A DNA stretch of 63,488 nucleotides. Origin: Bacteroidales bacterium UBA1309 (GTDB taxonomy: Bacteria; Bacteroidota; Bacteroidia; Bacteroidales; Dysgonomonadaceae). The DNA is taken from NCBI GenBank assembly GCA_002307185.1, contig DBTT01000050.1, positions 1 through 63,488 on the forward strand, in the 5' to 3' direction. Positions 16,810 to 26,229 of the stretch are shown here, piece by piece (position 1 is the stretch's first letter; every line of letters begins with the position of its first letter). A program made the translations under genes and the position numbers. The notes under the pieces are model-generated. The model saw only the letters and a list, made by a program, of their open reading frames with translations, was not told where the DNA came from and searched no databases.

Positions 16810-17256
16810 TTAGATATTCAATATCCTCCAACCTCCTTTTCCGTTGGATCCGAAACGTTTCACTGCAACTCCGTTCTTTCCAATTACTACCAACAATATC
16901 GCGGAAGTAATACAGGATGGTTTTTGCCAAATAAGTTCCGAATCGATCACACTCTTTAGATTCATTTGGCTTGTAGGAATATTCGTTTTATTTTCCAAAC
17001 TCAAAAGGCACGAACCACCATCCAGACCCACAATCACCTGAAGCATTAAATAGCCTTCGATGTAATCCCAGGCTTGAGCGTCTAACGATTCAAAAATAAG
17101 GTTTACCAATTGCTTATTATCAACTTTTGCTATGATCGAATCTGTTTCCAAAGAAAATGCGGTCACATTACAATTTGAAAATTTCTCAGAAAACACTTGT
17201 TGTGCATTCATGCTGGCACAAATACAATAAAAAAGAATAAGTAGCCTCGCTTTCAT
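16810..17256 (-). CDS. Small secreted hypothetical protein
   Basis: A 148-residue protein beginning with a signal peptide (about 1-19, ending SMNAQ). The remainder has a beta-strand-rich pattern (GYLMLQVIVGLDGGSCLLSL and SAILLVVIGKNGVAVKRFG) that loosely recalls a TonB C-terminal or similar small alpha/beta fold, but I cannot assign a family. It lies alone on the minus strand between the DUF349 and radical SAM genes. Exported, function unknown. Confidence 0.65.
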   Translation of the reverse strand: MKARLLILFYCICASMNAQQVFSEKFSNCNVTAFSLETDSIIAKVDNKQLVNLIFESLDAQAWDYIEGYLMLQVIVGLDGGSCLLSLENKTNIPTSQMNLKSVIDSELIWQKPSCITSAILLVVIGKNGVAVKRFGSNGKGGWRILNI

Positions 17257-17488
17257 AAATGATCTAATTTACTCTGATAAAATTACGCATTATTTCACCT
17301 TGTGACAAAGCTTGTGTTTATAAAAATCTTCAAAGCGTCATTTTTTCAGACTTCACACGTAATCCAGCCTACTTGAATGCGTTTACGAGTATGCCCAAAT
17401 AGTTCTTCATTCAATAAACAGCCCCCACATTGATACGATAAAAATCTGTAAATCTCATAGACCCTATATTCACCGCCAATAGTATCAT

Positions 17489-17519
17489 TTTGAAACTCAC
17501 AAAAATCGCATTACCTTTG
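17489..17519 (+). promoter_or_regulatory. Complete -33/-7 promoter for the radical SAM gene
   Basis: TTTG (17489-17492) and TACCTTTG (17512-17519) are separated by 19 bases, the consensus arrangement for the Bacteroidota primary sigma factor. The ATG is 22 bases downstream. Confidence 0.75.
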
Positions 17520-17541
17520 CGCTATATTTAGAAATAGCAGA

Positions 17542-18489
17542 ATGACAGAAAAGCCATATAATGATTTTAGCGACTTTCTGGCTAAGATTTTTCCATACAA
17601 AGTTCAAAAGATAACCATCGACGCTGGTTTCACATGTCCCAATAGGGATGGAAACAAGGGCGTTGGAGGTTGCACGTATTGCAACAACCAGAGCTTCAGT
17701 CCCAATTTTAAGAGTCGGGCAAAAACAGTCTCAGTCCAGCTCGAAGAAGGGATCACTTTCTTCTCGCACAAAGAAAAATTGAATTATTTGGCTTATTTTC
17801 AGTCTTATACAAATACATATGATAAAGTAGAAAACTTGATTGCCAAGTACGAAGAAGCATTGCGGTTTCCCGGTGTAGTAGGTCTTATTATCGGAACGCG
17901 TCCTGATTGTATGTCCGACGAACTGCTTGATTACTTCACGCAATTGAGCAAACGCCGCTTTGTAATGATTGAATACGGACTCGAATCGACGCTCAACCGA
18001 ACACTCGACCATATCAACCGCGGTCATTCCTACGAAGAAGGGGAAGAAACCATCCGTCGGACAGCTGCCAGAGGAATCTACACAGGAGCGCACCTGATTT
18101 TGGGACTTCCGGGCGAAACTCGCGAAGAAATCCTGGAACATGCCGACAAAATATCCAGGCTGCCCCTGACGACGGTGAAACTACATCAGTTACAATTGAT
18201 AAAAGGAACGGTGATGGCAAAAGAATTTAGGTTGAATCCGGAAAAGTTCAATCTTTTTGCCGTGGAGGACTATATCGATTTGTGCATCGATTTTGTGGAA
18301 AGGCTCAATCCCAATTTTATTGTCGAACGCTTTATCTCGCAATCGCCGAAAGAGTTGCTCATTGCTCCAGACTGGGGCTTGAAGAACTTTGAGTTCACGG
18401 CGAAAATAATGAAGCGGTTCAAAGAGCGAAATGCCAAACAAGGCAGTTTATTTAACAAACAATTAGTGATTGGAGAACAGATGAATTAA
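17542..18489 (+). CDS. YhcC/TIGR01212-family radical SAM protein
   Basis: A cytoplasmic radical S-adenosylmethionine enzyme of 315 residues. The N-terminus carries the family-specific cluster-binding cysteines Cys32, Cys44 and Cys47, in TCPNRDG followed by GGCTYCNN, spaced CX11CX2C instead of the usual CX3CX2C. The Elp3-like barrel contains GLIIGTRPDC and HLILGLPGETREEILEH. The family is conserved across bacteria, but its substrate is not established to my knowledge. A consensus promoter sits directly upstream and the MATE gene follows about 45 bases after the stop, so the two may be co-transcribed. Confidence 0.9.
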   Translation: MTEKPYNDFSDFLAKIFPYKVQKITIDAGFTCPNRDGNKGVGGCTYCNNQSFSPNFKSRAKTVSVQLEEGITFFSHKEKLNYLAYFQSYTNTYDKVENLIAKYEEALRFPGVVGLIIGTRPDCMSDELLDYFTQLSKRRFVMIEYGLESTLNRTLDHINRGHSYEEGEETIRRTAARGIYTGAHLILGLPGETREEILEHADKISRLPLTTVKLHQLQLIKGTVMAKEFRLNPEKFNLFAVEDYIDLCIDFVERLNPNFIVERFISQSPKELLIAPDWGLKNFEFTAKIMKRFKERNAKQGSLFNKQLVIGEQMN

Positions 18490-18534
18490 TAATTTCGATT
18501 CATTCATTTTTTCATATTGCCGAATAAAATAAAG

Positions 18535-19923
18535 ATGATGGGAAGTGCAATCAATATAGAGGAGCTGGGACGTGGAAAAATAAGCAAGTTGTTATGGAAA
18601 TACGCACTTCCGGCAATTATCGGCACAACGCTCAACTCGCTCTACAACATTATCGACGGGATATTTGTCGGACAATGGATTGGCGACGATGCCTTGTCTG
18701 GATTGGGCATTGTATTGCCCATCATGAACCTCACTGCGGCTGTGGGCATGCTGGTGGGTGCCGGTTCTTCGAGCCGTGTATCCATCGCCTTGGGAGCTGA
18801 TGATAAAGCCACGGCAGAGAAAATCGCAGGTACATCTTTTCTAATGACCTTTATTCTTAGTGGTGGCGTTATTGGGTTGATCTACTTGTTTCTAAAACCT
18901 ATTCTTATTTTTGCTGGAGCAAACGAAGACACTTTGCCTTATGCCTACAATTTTTTACTTGTGTTTCTTCCTGGCAACCTCTTCCTTTCGCTATGCTTCA
19001 ATTTCAATAATATAATGCGAGCTTCGGGATATCCTATAAAAGCAATGCTTACGATGATCCTCACGGTGGTGGTGAACATCGTTCTTGCGCCCGTGTTCAT
19101 GAAGTGGTTTGGCTGGGGAATCAAAGGAGCTGCGGCAGCTACTTTTGCGGCCATGTTTATCGGATTTGTTTTTGTAATGCAACATTTCATCTCGCCTAGA
19201 AGCTATATCCGGTTGCGATGGAAAAATGTTTTTAAGGGTATTGAGATGAAAACGGTGAAATCCATTGTGTCCATCGGGATGTCGCCGTTCCTTATTCAAG
19301 TAACAGCATCCGTCGTCGTGTTTTTCATCATTGCCCAACTGAATGCCTACGGCGGAGAAAATGGCAAAACGGCAATCGGCGCATACACCATCGCCAATCG
19401 GCTTATTATGCTGTTGGCCATGATTATCATCGGGTTAACGCAAGGAATGCAACCAATTGTAGGTTACAATTATGGAGCAAAGAACTTTCTACGAGTGAGA
19501 CAAGCGTTAAACTACACCATTAAGGTGGGAGTTATTATCATGACCGTCGGATTTGCATTCAGCCAATTGTTTCCCGATGCTCTGGTAGCGATTTTTGGTC
19601 CGGACAAGTTATTGGCTGAAGAATCCGCTACAGCTTTGAAATATATCACTTTCATGTTTCCACTTGTGGGTTTTCAGATTGTGATTACGAATTTTTTCCA
19701 ATCCATCGGATTAGCCTCCAAAGCTATTTTTCTGAGTTTGACCCGGCAAGTGATCATACTCACGCCTTTGTTGTTTTTCCTGCCCAGGTTTTTTGGAATT
19801 ACCGGGGTCTGGCTTTCAATGCCGTCGGCCGACTTTATCTCCACGTTGATTGCCATCGTTTTCTATATTGTGCAGGCAAAAAAATTGAAAGTAATGGAAG
19901 GAAAAGCAAAGATTAGCGCATAA
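18535..19923 (+). CDS. MATE-family efflux transporter
   Basis: A multidrug and toxin extrusion family transporter of about 462 residues with twelve hydrophobic segments. The N-terminal SKLLWKYALPAIIGTTLNSL and the GAGSSSRVSIALGADDK loop are typical of the DinF/NorM-like bacterial branch. A TTG at 18517 would add six residues; the ATG at 18535 (or 18538) looks better. It exports cationic compounds using Na+ or H+; the specific substrate is unknown. It ends at a strong bidirectional terminator shared with the convergent beta-barrel gene. Confidence 0.92.
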   Translation: MMGSAINIEELGRGKISKLLWKYALPAIIGTTLNSLYNIIDGIFVGQWIGDDALSGLGIVLPIMNLTAAVGMLVGAGSSSRVSIALGADDKATAEKIAGTSFLMTFILSGGVIGLIYLFLKPILIFAGANEDTLPYAYNFLLVFLPGNLFLSLCFNFNNIMRASGYPIKAMLTMILTVVVNIVLAPVFMKWFGWGIKGAAAATFAAMFIGFVFVMQHFISPRSYIRLRWKNVFKGIEMKTVKSIVSIGMSPFLIQVTASVVVFFIIAQLNAYGGENGKTAIGAYTIANRLIMLLAMIIIGLTQGMQPIVGYNYGAKNFLRVRQALNYTIKVGVIIMTVGFAFSQLFPDALVAIFGPDKLLAEESATALKYITFMFPLVGFQIVITNFFQSIGLASKAIFLSLTRQVIILTPLLFFLPRFFGITGVWLSMPSADFISTLIAIVFYIVQAKKLKVMEGKAKISA

Positions 19924-19925
19924 AA

Positions 19926-19972
19926 AAAGAGTATTTTTCAAGAGGTTGTCACGAACTTGAAAAATACTCTTT
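19926..19972. terminator. Bidirectional terminator
   Basis: A 17-bp perfect inverted repeat: AAAGAGTATTTTTCAAG (19926-19942) with its complement at 19956-19972, between the convergent MATE and beta-barrel genes. Confidence 0.9.
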
Positions 19973-19986
19973 GCATTTCCAGTAAA

Positions 19987-22900
19987 TTACATCCCTCCCA
20001 TGGATGGAGGTCCATCGGGGCGTCCCATCTCCATTCCGCCACCTCCTTGAAAATTCATTCTCCTGTTTCTACCCTTACCACCGATATTGGCAAATCGATA
20101 GGTGAATGAAAGCATCGCATAGCTCGTCAAGGCAGTATATTGAGTGTCGGTAATAGAATTGTCTGTCACACTGCGTGATAAATTAAGGCTCTGGCGGAAA
20201 ATATCCGTTACCTTCAAACTCAAGTAACCTTTTGACAACACTGTTCTACCCAATTCAGCATTCCACACGATCTGATCTTGGTTGTATCCTGTGCTCAATC
20301 CGCGGTTCGCTGAATAGGAGATATCACTGGAAAGAGTCCACGAATAGGGCATCGTGATTTGGGTGTTGTAGGCAAGGCTATATACATAAGATTCGAGTCC
20401 ATTGGTGCTTCCCAAATTGTAACTGATGTTGGTATAATTTACTTGCGCACGTATTTGTCCGTAAAACCAGTCGTTGGTATAGCTCAAATTGAAACCTTGA
20501 TTAATAATCAGATTGCGGGTAATATTTTTCACGCTTGTCGTGTCCACGCGGGTGAATCCGACTTGATTCCGATAGGTGGCGTTGGTCTGTGTGCTAAATC
20601 TGAAACGGTTGCTATCGCCAAAAGGTTTGGCCCACATCAAGCTGCTGCTTGTGTTCCAACTTCCATTTACATTGACTGGTTTTGTGCTTTGTCCTCCGGT
20701 AGAATCTATATAGGTCGTATAATTGACAATGTCGTTGCTGACGAAAGACAAATTTAAGGTGGCATTGATTGAACTTTGATTCTTGATATTGAATTTGCTG
20801 TATTCGAAAGCAATGCGCTGCGTGAACGATGGCAATAATTCCGGATTACCAGAGGAAATCTTTAATGGATTTGTATTGTTGGGAGTTGGGTCGAGTTGAG
20901 TTACGGATGGCTGATCGGTACGTCCATTGTAACGAAAACGTAAACTATTCCTCGAACCGCCTCTATATCCTCTACGAGAGGAAAGGTCTCCTCCTCTTTC
21001 TCCCGTTCCACTACCCCCCTGGACAGAGGTTGAATCTGTCTTACTTTTATCATCGAAGCGGTAAACAAACTCCAATTGGGGTGCATAATTGACAGTCGTG
21101 CGTCCTTTGTAAACATTCAGGATGGAATCATTCCCTTCGCCAAGCCAATCCTTTATGTATGTTTTGCTTTTGGTATGCACAGGAGCTACATCTATACCGA
21201 AAGAATAGGTATATCTCGTGTATTGTCCACGGAATGCAGCCCGAATGCTTTGGTTCACTGTGTTGGTTTCGGAATTGCGGCTATATTTAGAGTTGAGAAT
21301 ATCGTATTTCCCAGTAAGTGAGGTTGTGTCGGTTGTATCTCTGTCGTAAGTGAGCCTTTGGTTAAAAGTATTGTTGAATTGGGCAGTGTAGGAAAAATTA
21401 AGGAAGGTGTTTTTAGAGACCGGTTCCACGTAATCTGTCCTGAAATTATAGGAGTCCCTATTCGATTTTGAATTCGAACGTTGGTCTAGTTTTTCGTTTA
21501 GCGAAGTAGCCTGATAATAGTTCGTGATCGAATTGGTGTTTCCCTTCCCATCACTGTGGTTGGTGCTGTATGTTCCACTCAGACTTAATCTACGTCCTTT
21601 ATCCGATAATTTGCGGGAACCGTCCAATTGCAATTTCAATTCCGTTCCAGAGGAGCTTAATCGATTTTCAGCATCGCTGCTGTTGACCAATGTGGAATCT
21701 TCATCTCCGGCACGAGTGCTTTGCTCGGAAGTGGAATTAGACAGCGATGAATTGTAGGAAAAGTTTGTTCCCAAACGAATCGTTGTATTTTTGTCAGGAG
21801 TATATTCCAAACGTCCTTCCCACGCATAATTATTGCTGTATGAACGGCCTTCGGAGGTACTATTCTTATAGGACACGCTGTCATTTTGGGAAAATATGTT
21901 TTGCACAAAACTTTTGCTATTGGAATAGTCGTCGCTGTAATTATAAGATGCGCTGGACTCAATCTTCAGCTTGGTATTCAATTCGCTGGCCCAATTGACC
22001 CCGAAATTGTTTGACGTGGTGATTCCGTTGCTACCAGCCGTTCCTCTTCCGGTGCGCACATTATTGCCCCTGTCTGTGGAGGCACGGTTGTTGACATTGT
22101 TGGCATTCCCGATCAAAGAAAACTGGTTGTTGTCCCGGAAACGGTTTAGCATTATGCTTGTGTTGTATCGAGGATCATTTTCTTGCTTATTGTCTAGAAA
22201 TTTTCCGGCACCTCCAGTAAGATTGCCCATCCAGCCTTGCTTCATTCCTTTTTTGATGGTGATGTTGATGACCGTTTCAGAGTCGTCGTCGTCAACCCCG
22301 GTTAGTATCGCCAAATCTGACTTCTTGTCCACCACCTGTACTTTATCCACAATTTCCGCTGTCAGGTTCTTAGTGGCCATTTTGGGGTCATCCCCAAAGA
22401 ATCGCTTTCCATCGACATACACCCGTTTCACCTCTTTTCCCGAAGTTGTGGTTATTTTCCCGTCTTTATCTACTTCCACACCGGGCAACCGCTTCAGCAA
22501 GTCCTCCACCACTGCATTTTGAGGCACTTTGAATGCCGCTGCATTGTACTCGATAGTGTCTTCTTTAACAACTACTTCGGGAACATTGGTCGTGACATTC
22601 ACCGTCTGCAACTGGATACCTGTCGAAGCAAGATAGATACTGCCTAAATAAACATTTCTCGTTTGAAGCTGTTTTTGCGAGATCAGGACTGTTTTGTCTT
22701 TGTAGCCAACAAAGGATACTTTTAGATAAGACACCTCTCTGCTTTTGGCTGTAAGGGAGAAACGTCCATCTTTGCCTGAAAACACACCTTGGTAGGGGCG
22801 TGAGTTACCTTTCAAATACAAAGAAACGGTAGCACCCTGCACTGAGGATCTTGCCAGAGAATCCATGACTATTCCTCGAATAGAGATGGATGTTTCGCTT

Positions 22901-22992
22901 TGGGGAGTGGATGAATTATTTTTAGGGGAATTGTTCTGCGCCGACAAGGCCGTTGCAAAACACAATAGAGTGAGAATAAGGGTACTTTTCAT
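19987..22992 (-). CDS. Large outer-membrane beta-barrel protein with carboxypeptidase-like and plug domains
   Basis: About 1001 residues from the ATG at 22992, which gives the signal peptide MKSTLILTLLCFATALSAQ; an upstream Met at 23022 is less likely. Then comes a carboxypeptidase-regulatory-like beta-sandwich (about 35-120) and a plug-like domain (about 140-240) containing VEDLLKRLPGVEVDKDGKI. A long barrel follows, rich in Asn, Ser and Tyr (outer-membrane beta-barrel family 3). No TonB box is evident. The protein does not end at the last strand but in a Gly/Met tail (GGGGMEMGRPDGPPSMGGM). Monocistronic, substrate unknown. Confidence 0.88.
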   Translation of the reverse strand: MKSTLILTLLCFATALSAQNNSPKNNSSTPQSETSISIRGIVMDSLARSSVQGATVSLYLKGNSRPYQGVFSGKDGRFSLTAKSREVSYLKVSFVGYKDKTVLISQKQLQTRNVYLGSIYLASTGIQLQTVNVTTNVPEVVVKEDTIEYNAAAFKVPQNAVVEDLLKRLPGVEVDKDGKITTTSGKEVKRVYVDGKRFFGDDPKMATKNLTAEIVDKVQVVDKKSDLAILTGVDDDDSETVINITIKKGMKQGWMGNLTGGAGKFLDNKQENDPRYNTSIMLNRFRDNNQFSLIGNANNVNNRASTDRGNNVRTGRGTAGSNGITTSNNFGVNWASELNTKLKIESSASYNYSDDYSNSKSFVQNIFSQNDSVSYKNSTSEGRSYSNNYAWEGRLEYTPDKNTTIRLGTNFSYNSSLSNSTSEQSTRAGDEDSTLVNSSDAENRLSSSGTELKLQLDGSRKLSDKGRRLSLSGTYSTNHSDGKGNTNSITNYYQATSLNEKLDQRSNSKSNRDSYNFRTDYVEPVSKNTFLNFSYTAQFNNTFNQRLTYDRDTTDTTSLTGKYDILNSKYSRNSETNTVNQSIRAAFRGQYTRYTYSFGIDVAPVHTKSKTYIKDWLGEGNDSILNVYKGRTTVNYAPQLEFVYRFDDKSKTDSTSVQGGSGTGERGGDLSSRRGYRGGSRNSLRFRYNGRTDQPSVTQLDPTPNNTNPLKISSGNPELLPSFTQRIAFEYSKFNIKNQSSINATLNLSFVSNDIVNYTTYIDSTGGQSTKPVNVNGSWNTSSSLMWAKPFGDSNRFRFSTQTNATYRNQVGFTRVDTTSVKNITRNLIINQGFNLSYTNDWFYGQIRAQVNYTNISYNLGSTNGLESYVYSLAYNTQITMPYSWTLSSDISYSANRGLSTGYNQDQIVWNAELGRTVLSKGYLSLKVTDIFRQSLNLSRSVTDNSITDTQYTALTSYAMLSFTYRFANIGGKGRNRRMNFQGGGGMEMGRPDGPPSMGGM

Positions 22993-23123
22993 ACTTAAAG
23001 ATAAATTTATCCTTTGACTCACCCATTAACAAATAGTTTAAACGGATTCCAATATTTTTTTTTCCCGGTGTCAGGATTGGTTTTCGGGCTGACAGGAAAA
23101 TTATCCTTTGAAAGTGAAAATGT

Positions 23124-23171
23124 TTAGAGCCAGTTTCGGGTTTTTAGCTGTAAAACCGAAAATGGCTCTAA
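23124..23171 (-). terminator. Terminator after the TonB receptor gene
   Basis: TTAGAGCC at 23124-23131 and GGCTCTAA at 23164-23171 bound a long imperfect hairpin, with TTTCGG facing CCGAAA further in. It lies 76 bases past the stop of the minus-strand TonB receptor gene. Confidence 0.7.
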
Positions 23172-23247
23172 TAAAATATTTGAATATCAACACTCTGTGT
23201 CCTAATTGGGTTAGATGGAGTTATATTGTGTGAAATAACAAAAAGGA

Positions 23248-25533
23248 TCAGATGCCAAGTTTCAGCCCCATGAAATAGGTCCGGGGCAAGGCAGGGCCAT
23301 ATATATATCCTGCATCGCGGTATTGCCCCTTGTCAAAATCGTTTTGATAGCTGTTAAACAGGTTTTGCACGCCACCGTTGATCTGCAAAACAGCACTGCC
23401 GCTGAGCTTGAAGTCATAGGCGAGTTTTAGGTTTATATCATAAAAATCTGGAGTGTCCTTTTCCGTGTCTTCCGCAACATAACCTGCAAAATGCTGGACA
23501 AGCATGCTTCCTGTATATATGCCCGACAAAGCAATAGCCAAAGGCTTGGATATTTGATAATTTGCCGTCAAATAGCCATATTGGTTTGGTGCGCGAAACA
23601 TTTTCCTGTGTGGGATAAGGTTTGTATTTTCGCTCCATTGCTGAACCTCTTTATATTCGCTTTTTTGGAAAGTCATCCCGAACTGAAATTGTATTTTTTG
23701 AGAAGGGACAATTTTTCCTTCAAGGTTGATCCCTTTAACAACAGCCCCCGAGCCGTTGGTTCTTTCCAGAATGATATTCCCTTCGCTGTCTGTTCCCATT
23801 TCCTCAAGCACAAAAACGTTGTCGAGGTTTGTGTAGAACCCTTCCACTAGGAGGTTTGTTTTTATTTTTCCGAAATCCTTGTATAGGTCAGCCGACATGC
23901 TGTAACTTTGGGACTTTTCTGTTTTCAGGTTAGGATCAAGTTCTATCAATGTCACTTCTCCAGCAACAGCCGTGATGTGCAAGTCTTCGTCAAAGGCTTG
24001 GGGTGCGCGGAATCCACTCGAATAGCTTGCCCTGAAATTGATTTGTTCGTTGGGAGCGTAACGGAAATTGAAGCGCGGGCTCACGACCGGGTCTTTTATC
24101 AAGTTGTGCTTGTCGAGGCGTGCACCTAGCAAGACACTCAGCTTCTTGTTCTTCCATTCATTTTGCACAAATGCACTTTTTGTGTTTACGTCTTGGTCTA
24201 TGGTGCGGTTGTATCCAAGTTGCTCATCATTCATTTTATCTTTGTTGTATTCTGCCCCCATCGTCAATTCGGCGGGCATGAACAGGAGTGTGTCCATCGA
24301 GTAGGTGTATTGTGCGCCGCCAACATAGGTGATGTCTGTCGTTTTGCCGTATGCATTCGGATCTTTTTGCGCCCCGTAATAGCTTTTGCGGTCAATGTTT
24401 TGGGCTGAAGCGTAGATACTGAAATGATGCCTGTTGTTTTTTGAAAAAATATCGTATTTCAGCCCTCCGGTATTGATGTCGTGTTCTATCTGTTCGGTGA
24501 TGTCGGCCTCGTGCGCAGGCAAGTCGAGCTTGTTGCCTCCCCTGCGGAATTCACCCAAGTTGTGGTACTCAAGCATCAGCTTGGAATAGTCGCTTGTCTT
24601 GTAATAGCCTCTGAATCCAACTGTCTTGGTGTTTAGCTTCCCGATTTCAGTAAAACCGTCGCCATCGTAATCGAAAGGATTTCGTTGACGGGACGAACCA
24701 AATATCATTATCCCGGCTTTGTTGCCATCACTCACAACCGAGGCGTTGAAGGTGGTATTTATATCGGTCTTTTCGCCTCCAATCAGATTCGTAGTGTTTG
24801 ATACAGTCACAGAATTTGATGTTGGTTCTTTGGTAATAATATTAATCACCCCGGCAATGGCGCTGGATCCAAACAATGCGGAGCCGCCCCCACGGACAAC
24901 CTCGACGCGTTCAATCATGTTGGTGGGTATTTGCTCTATGCCATATACTCCCGCAAGTGCGCTGAAAATGGGTCGGCTGTCGATTAATATTTGAGAATAC
25001 GGCCCGTCTAAACCATTTATGCGAACTTGCTGGAAACCGCAATTCTGACAATTGGTCTCAACTCTTAATCCTGATTGGAAGCTCAAGCCTTGCGCAAGAC
25101 ACACCGAATTTGTGTTTTCAAATAATTTGGGAGTGATTAGGTTCACTATTGTTGCAGCTTCCTTCCGGTTGACTTCGTTCCTGTTTGCTGAAACCACAAC
25201 TCCTTCCAATTGCACGGCGTCCTCTTCTATTTCAAAATTGAGTTCTACTGTTTTGCCTGCAGTGAGCGTGATTTCTTTTTCAATAGATTTATATCCGAGA
25301 TAAGAGAATGCAATTGTAAATTTGCCTACTGGTAAGTTTTTCAAATGATAATGCCCTGTGGCATCTGCCGTGGTGCCAATTGTCGTACCTTTTATTGCAA
25401 CTGCACCGTAAGCAATGTGTTCTCCGGTTGTTTTATTAATAATATGGCCATTGATGTTTGCATCCGTTGCTTTTTGAGGAAAGGCATAAATGCATATAAG
25501 TGCTAAAACAAGCGTTACGGTTATTTTTTTCAT
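23248..25533 (-). CDS. TonB-dependent receptor with CxxC in the plug, probable metal or metal-complex uptake
   Basis: A 761-residue outer-membrane receptor from the ATG at 25533 (signal peptide MKKITVTLVLALICIYAFPQ). A carboxypeptidase-like domain spans about 25-105, the plug about 110-240, and a 22-strand-type barrel ends GLKLGI. The plug holds the typical VEVVRGGGSALFGSSAIAGV and, unusually, a Cys pair (NCQNCGFQQVRING, Cys162 and Cys165) that could bind metal. It is 162 bases downstream of a small His-rich membrane protein gene and likely in the same operon, which suggests a transition metal, haem or metallophore substrate. That substrate is inferred from context. Confidence 0.9.
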   Translation of the reverse strand: MKKITVTLVLALICIYAFPQKATDANINGHIINKTTGEHIAYGAVAIKGTTIGTTADATGHYHLKNLPVGKFTIAFSYLGYKSIEKEITLTAGKTVELNFEIEEDAVQLEGVVVSANRNEVNRKEAATIVNLITPKLFENTNSVCLAQGLSFQSGLRVETNCQNCGFQQVRINGLDGPYSQILIDSRPIFSALAGVYGIEQIPTNMIERVEVVRGGGSALFGSSAIAGVINIITKEPTSNSVTVSNTTNLIGGEKTDINTTFNASVVSDGNKAGIMIFGSSRQRNPFDYDGDGFTEIGKLNTKTVGFRGYYKTSDYSKLMLEYHNLGEFRRGGNKLDLPAHEADITEQIEHDINTGGLKYDIFSKNNRHHFSIYASAQNIDRKSYYGAQKDPNAYGKTTDITYVGGAQYTYSMDTLLFMPAELTMGAEYNKDKMNDEQLGYNRTIDQDVNTKSAFVQNEWKNKKLSVLLGARLDKHNLIKDPVVSPRFNFRYAPNEQINFRASYSSGFRAPQAFDEDLHITAVAGEVTLIELDPNLKTEKSQSYSMSADLYKDFGKIKTNLLVEGFYTNLDNVFVLEEMGTDSEGNIILERTNGSGAVVKGINLEGKIVPSQKIQFQFGMTFQKSEYKEVQQWSENTNLIPHRKMFRAPNQYGYLTANYQISKPLAIALSGIYTGSMLVQHFAGYVAEDTEKDTPDFYDINLKLAYDFKLSGSAVLQINGGVQNLFNSYQNDFDKGQYRDAGYIYGPALPRTYFMGLKLGI

Positions 25534-25695
25534 TTTTTTTCTAACTATATCGATAATCAATTAATAATAAAGCTATTGATGGTATTGGTTTGTCCTCCTA
25601 ATTGCATATCTGTTTTATCATGTTCCAGATAGGTTGAAACACTAAACGTTGTCATCTTCTTCCAATTGAAGAAAACTTTGGCGATAGCGGATTTT

Positions 25696-26061
25696 TTAGA
25701 ATAAGTGGACGGGTAGCGGGGGAGCCCGTAGGCGATTTGAGGATAAAAAGGAATGATGCCTAAAAAACTCTTCCTTGGGGAAGATAATAGTCGCATAGTA
25801 TATCTCTGGTGAGACACAGAATGATGTTACGTCTAAAGTTGCAGATAGGAAATGCGAAAGCTGTGCAATAAGTATAAAACCAGTTTTTGTATGTTGATGG
25901 TTGGGTGGGTTTTCTTTTGAAAATGGATAGTAAGGATGTGAATGAACGATGGTTTTTCCACCCACAACATGCGTATGCTCGAAGAGGGTTATGCTACCGT
26001 AATAACCAATAAAAAGTATCAGCAAGGAATATCCAAAACGCCTCTTCCTCAAACAATTCAT
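25696..26061 (-). CDS. Small His-rich membrane protein linked to the TonB receptor
   Basis: About 121 residues. A Met at 26070 also exists, but it lies at the predicted transcription start and inside an operator-like palindrome, so the Met at 26061 is preferred. One membrane segment (YSLLILFIGYYGSITLF) is followed by a His-rich stretch, HTHVVGGKTIVHSHPYYPF, then NHQHTK, a second hydrophobic stretch and a tail ending LRAPPL. The HxH...HSHP...HxH pattern suggests metal binding at the periplasmic face. From memory, similar proteins occur beside TonB receptors in other Bacteroidales. No function is assigned. Confidence 0.7.
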   Translation of the reverse strand: MNCLRKRRFGYSLLILFIGYYGSITLFEHTHVVGGKTIVHSHPYYPFSKENPPNHQHTKTGFILIAQLSHFLSATLDVTSFCVSPEIYYATIIFPKEEFFRHHSFLSSNRLRAPPLPVHLF

Positions 26062-26064
26062 ATC

Positions 26065-26110
26065 CAACATTTAATGTTGCAAAAATAAACTTTAGATAAT
26101 ATAATAGCAA
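26065..26110 (-). promoter_or_regulatory. Promoter with palindromic operator for the His-rich/TonB receptor operon
   Basis: On the minus strand a TTG (26110-26108) is followed after 20 bases by TATTTTTG (26087-26080). Directly after the -7 box lies the 15-base palindrome CAACATT-N-AATGTTG (26079-26065), overlapping the predicted transcription start. That is the classic place for a repressor such as a Fur-superfamily metal sensor. The regulator is not identified. Confidence 0.6.
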
Positions 26111-26229
26111 TACCTAAAAATGGGGATTATTTCAAAAATAAATCACCATTTATAATGACTGCGAATTCAATTTCCATAAATTATTTGATTTTACCTTTTG
26201 GTCTTTAATTTTCCAATATATTGCCAATT

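Noticed and set aside
22993..23022. Upstream Met for the large beta-barrel protein
   Set aside because: The next Met begins a clean signal peptide. The extension would bury it.
25557..25817. 86-codon minus-strand ORF overlapping the end of the His-rich gene
   Set aside because: It is out of frame with the His-rich gene, whose ending (LRAPPL) looks complete, so no frameshift needs to be assumed.
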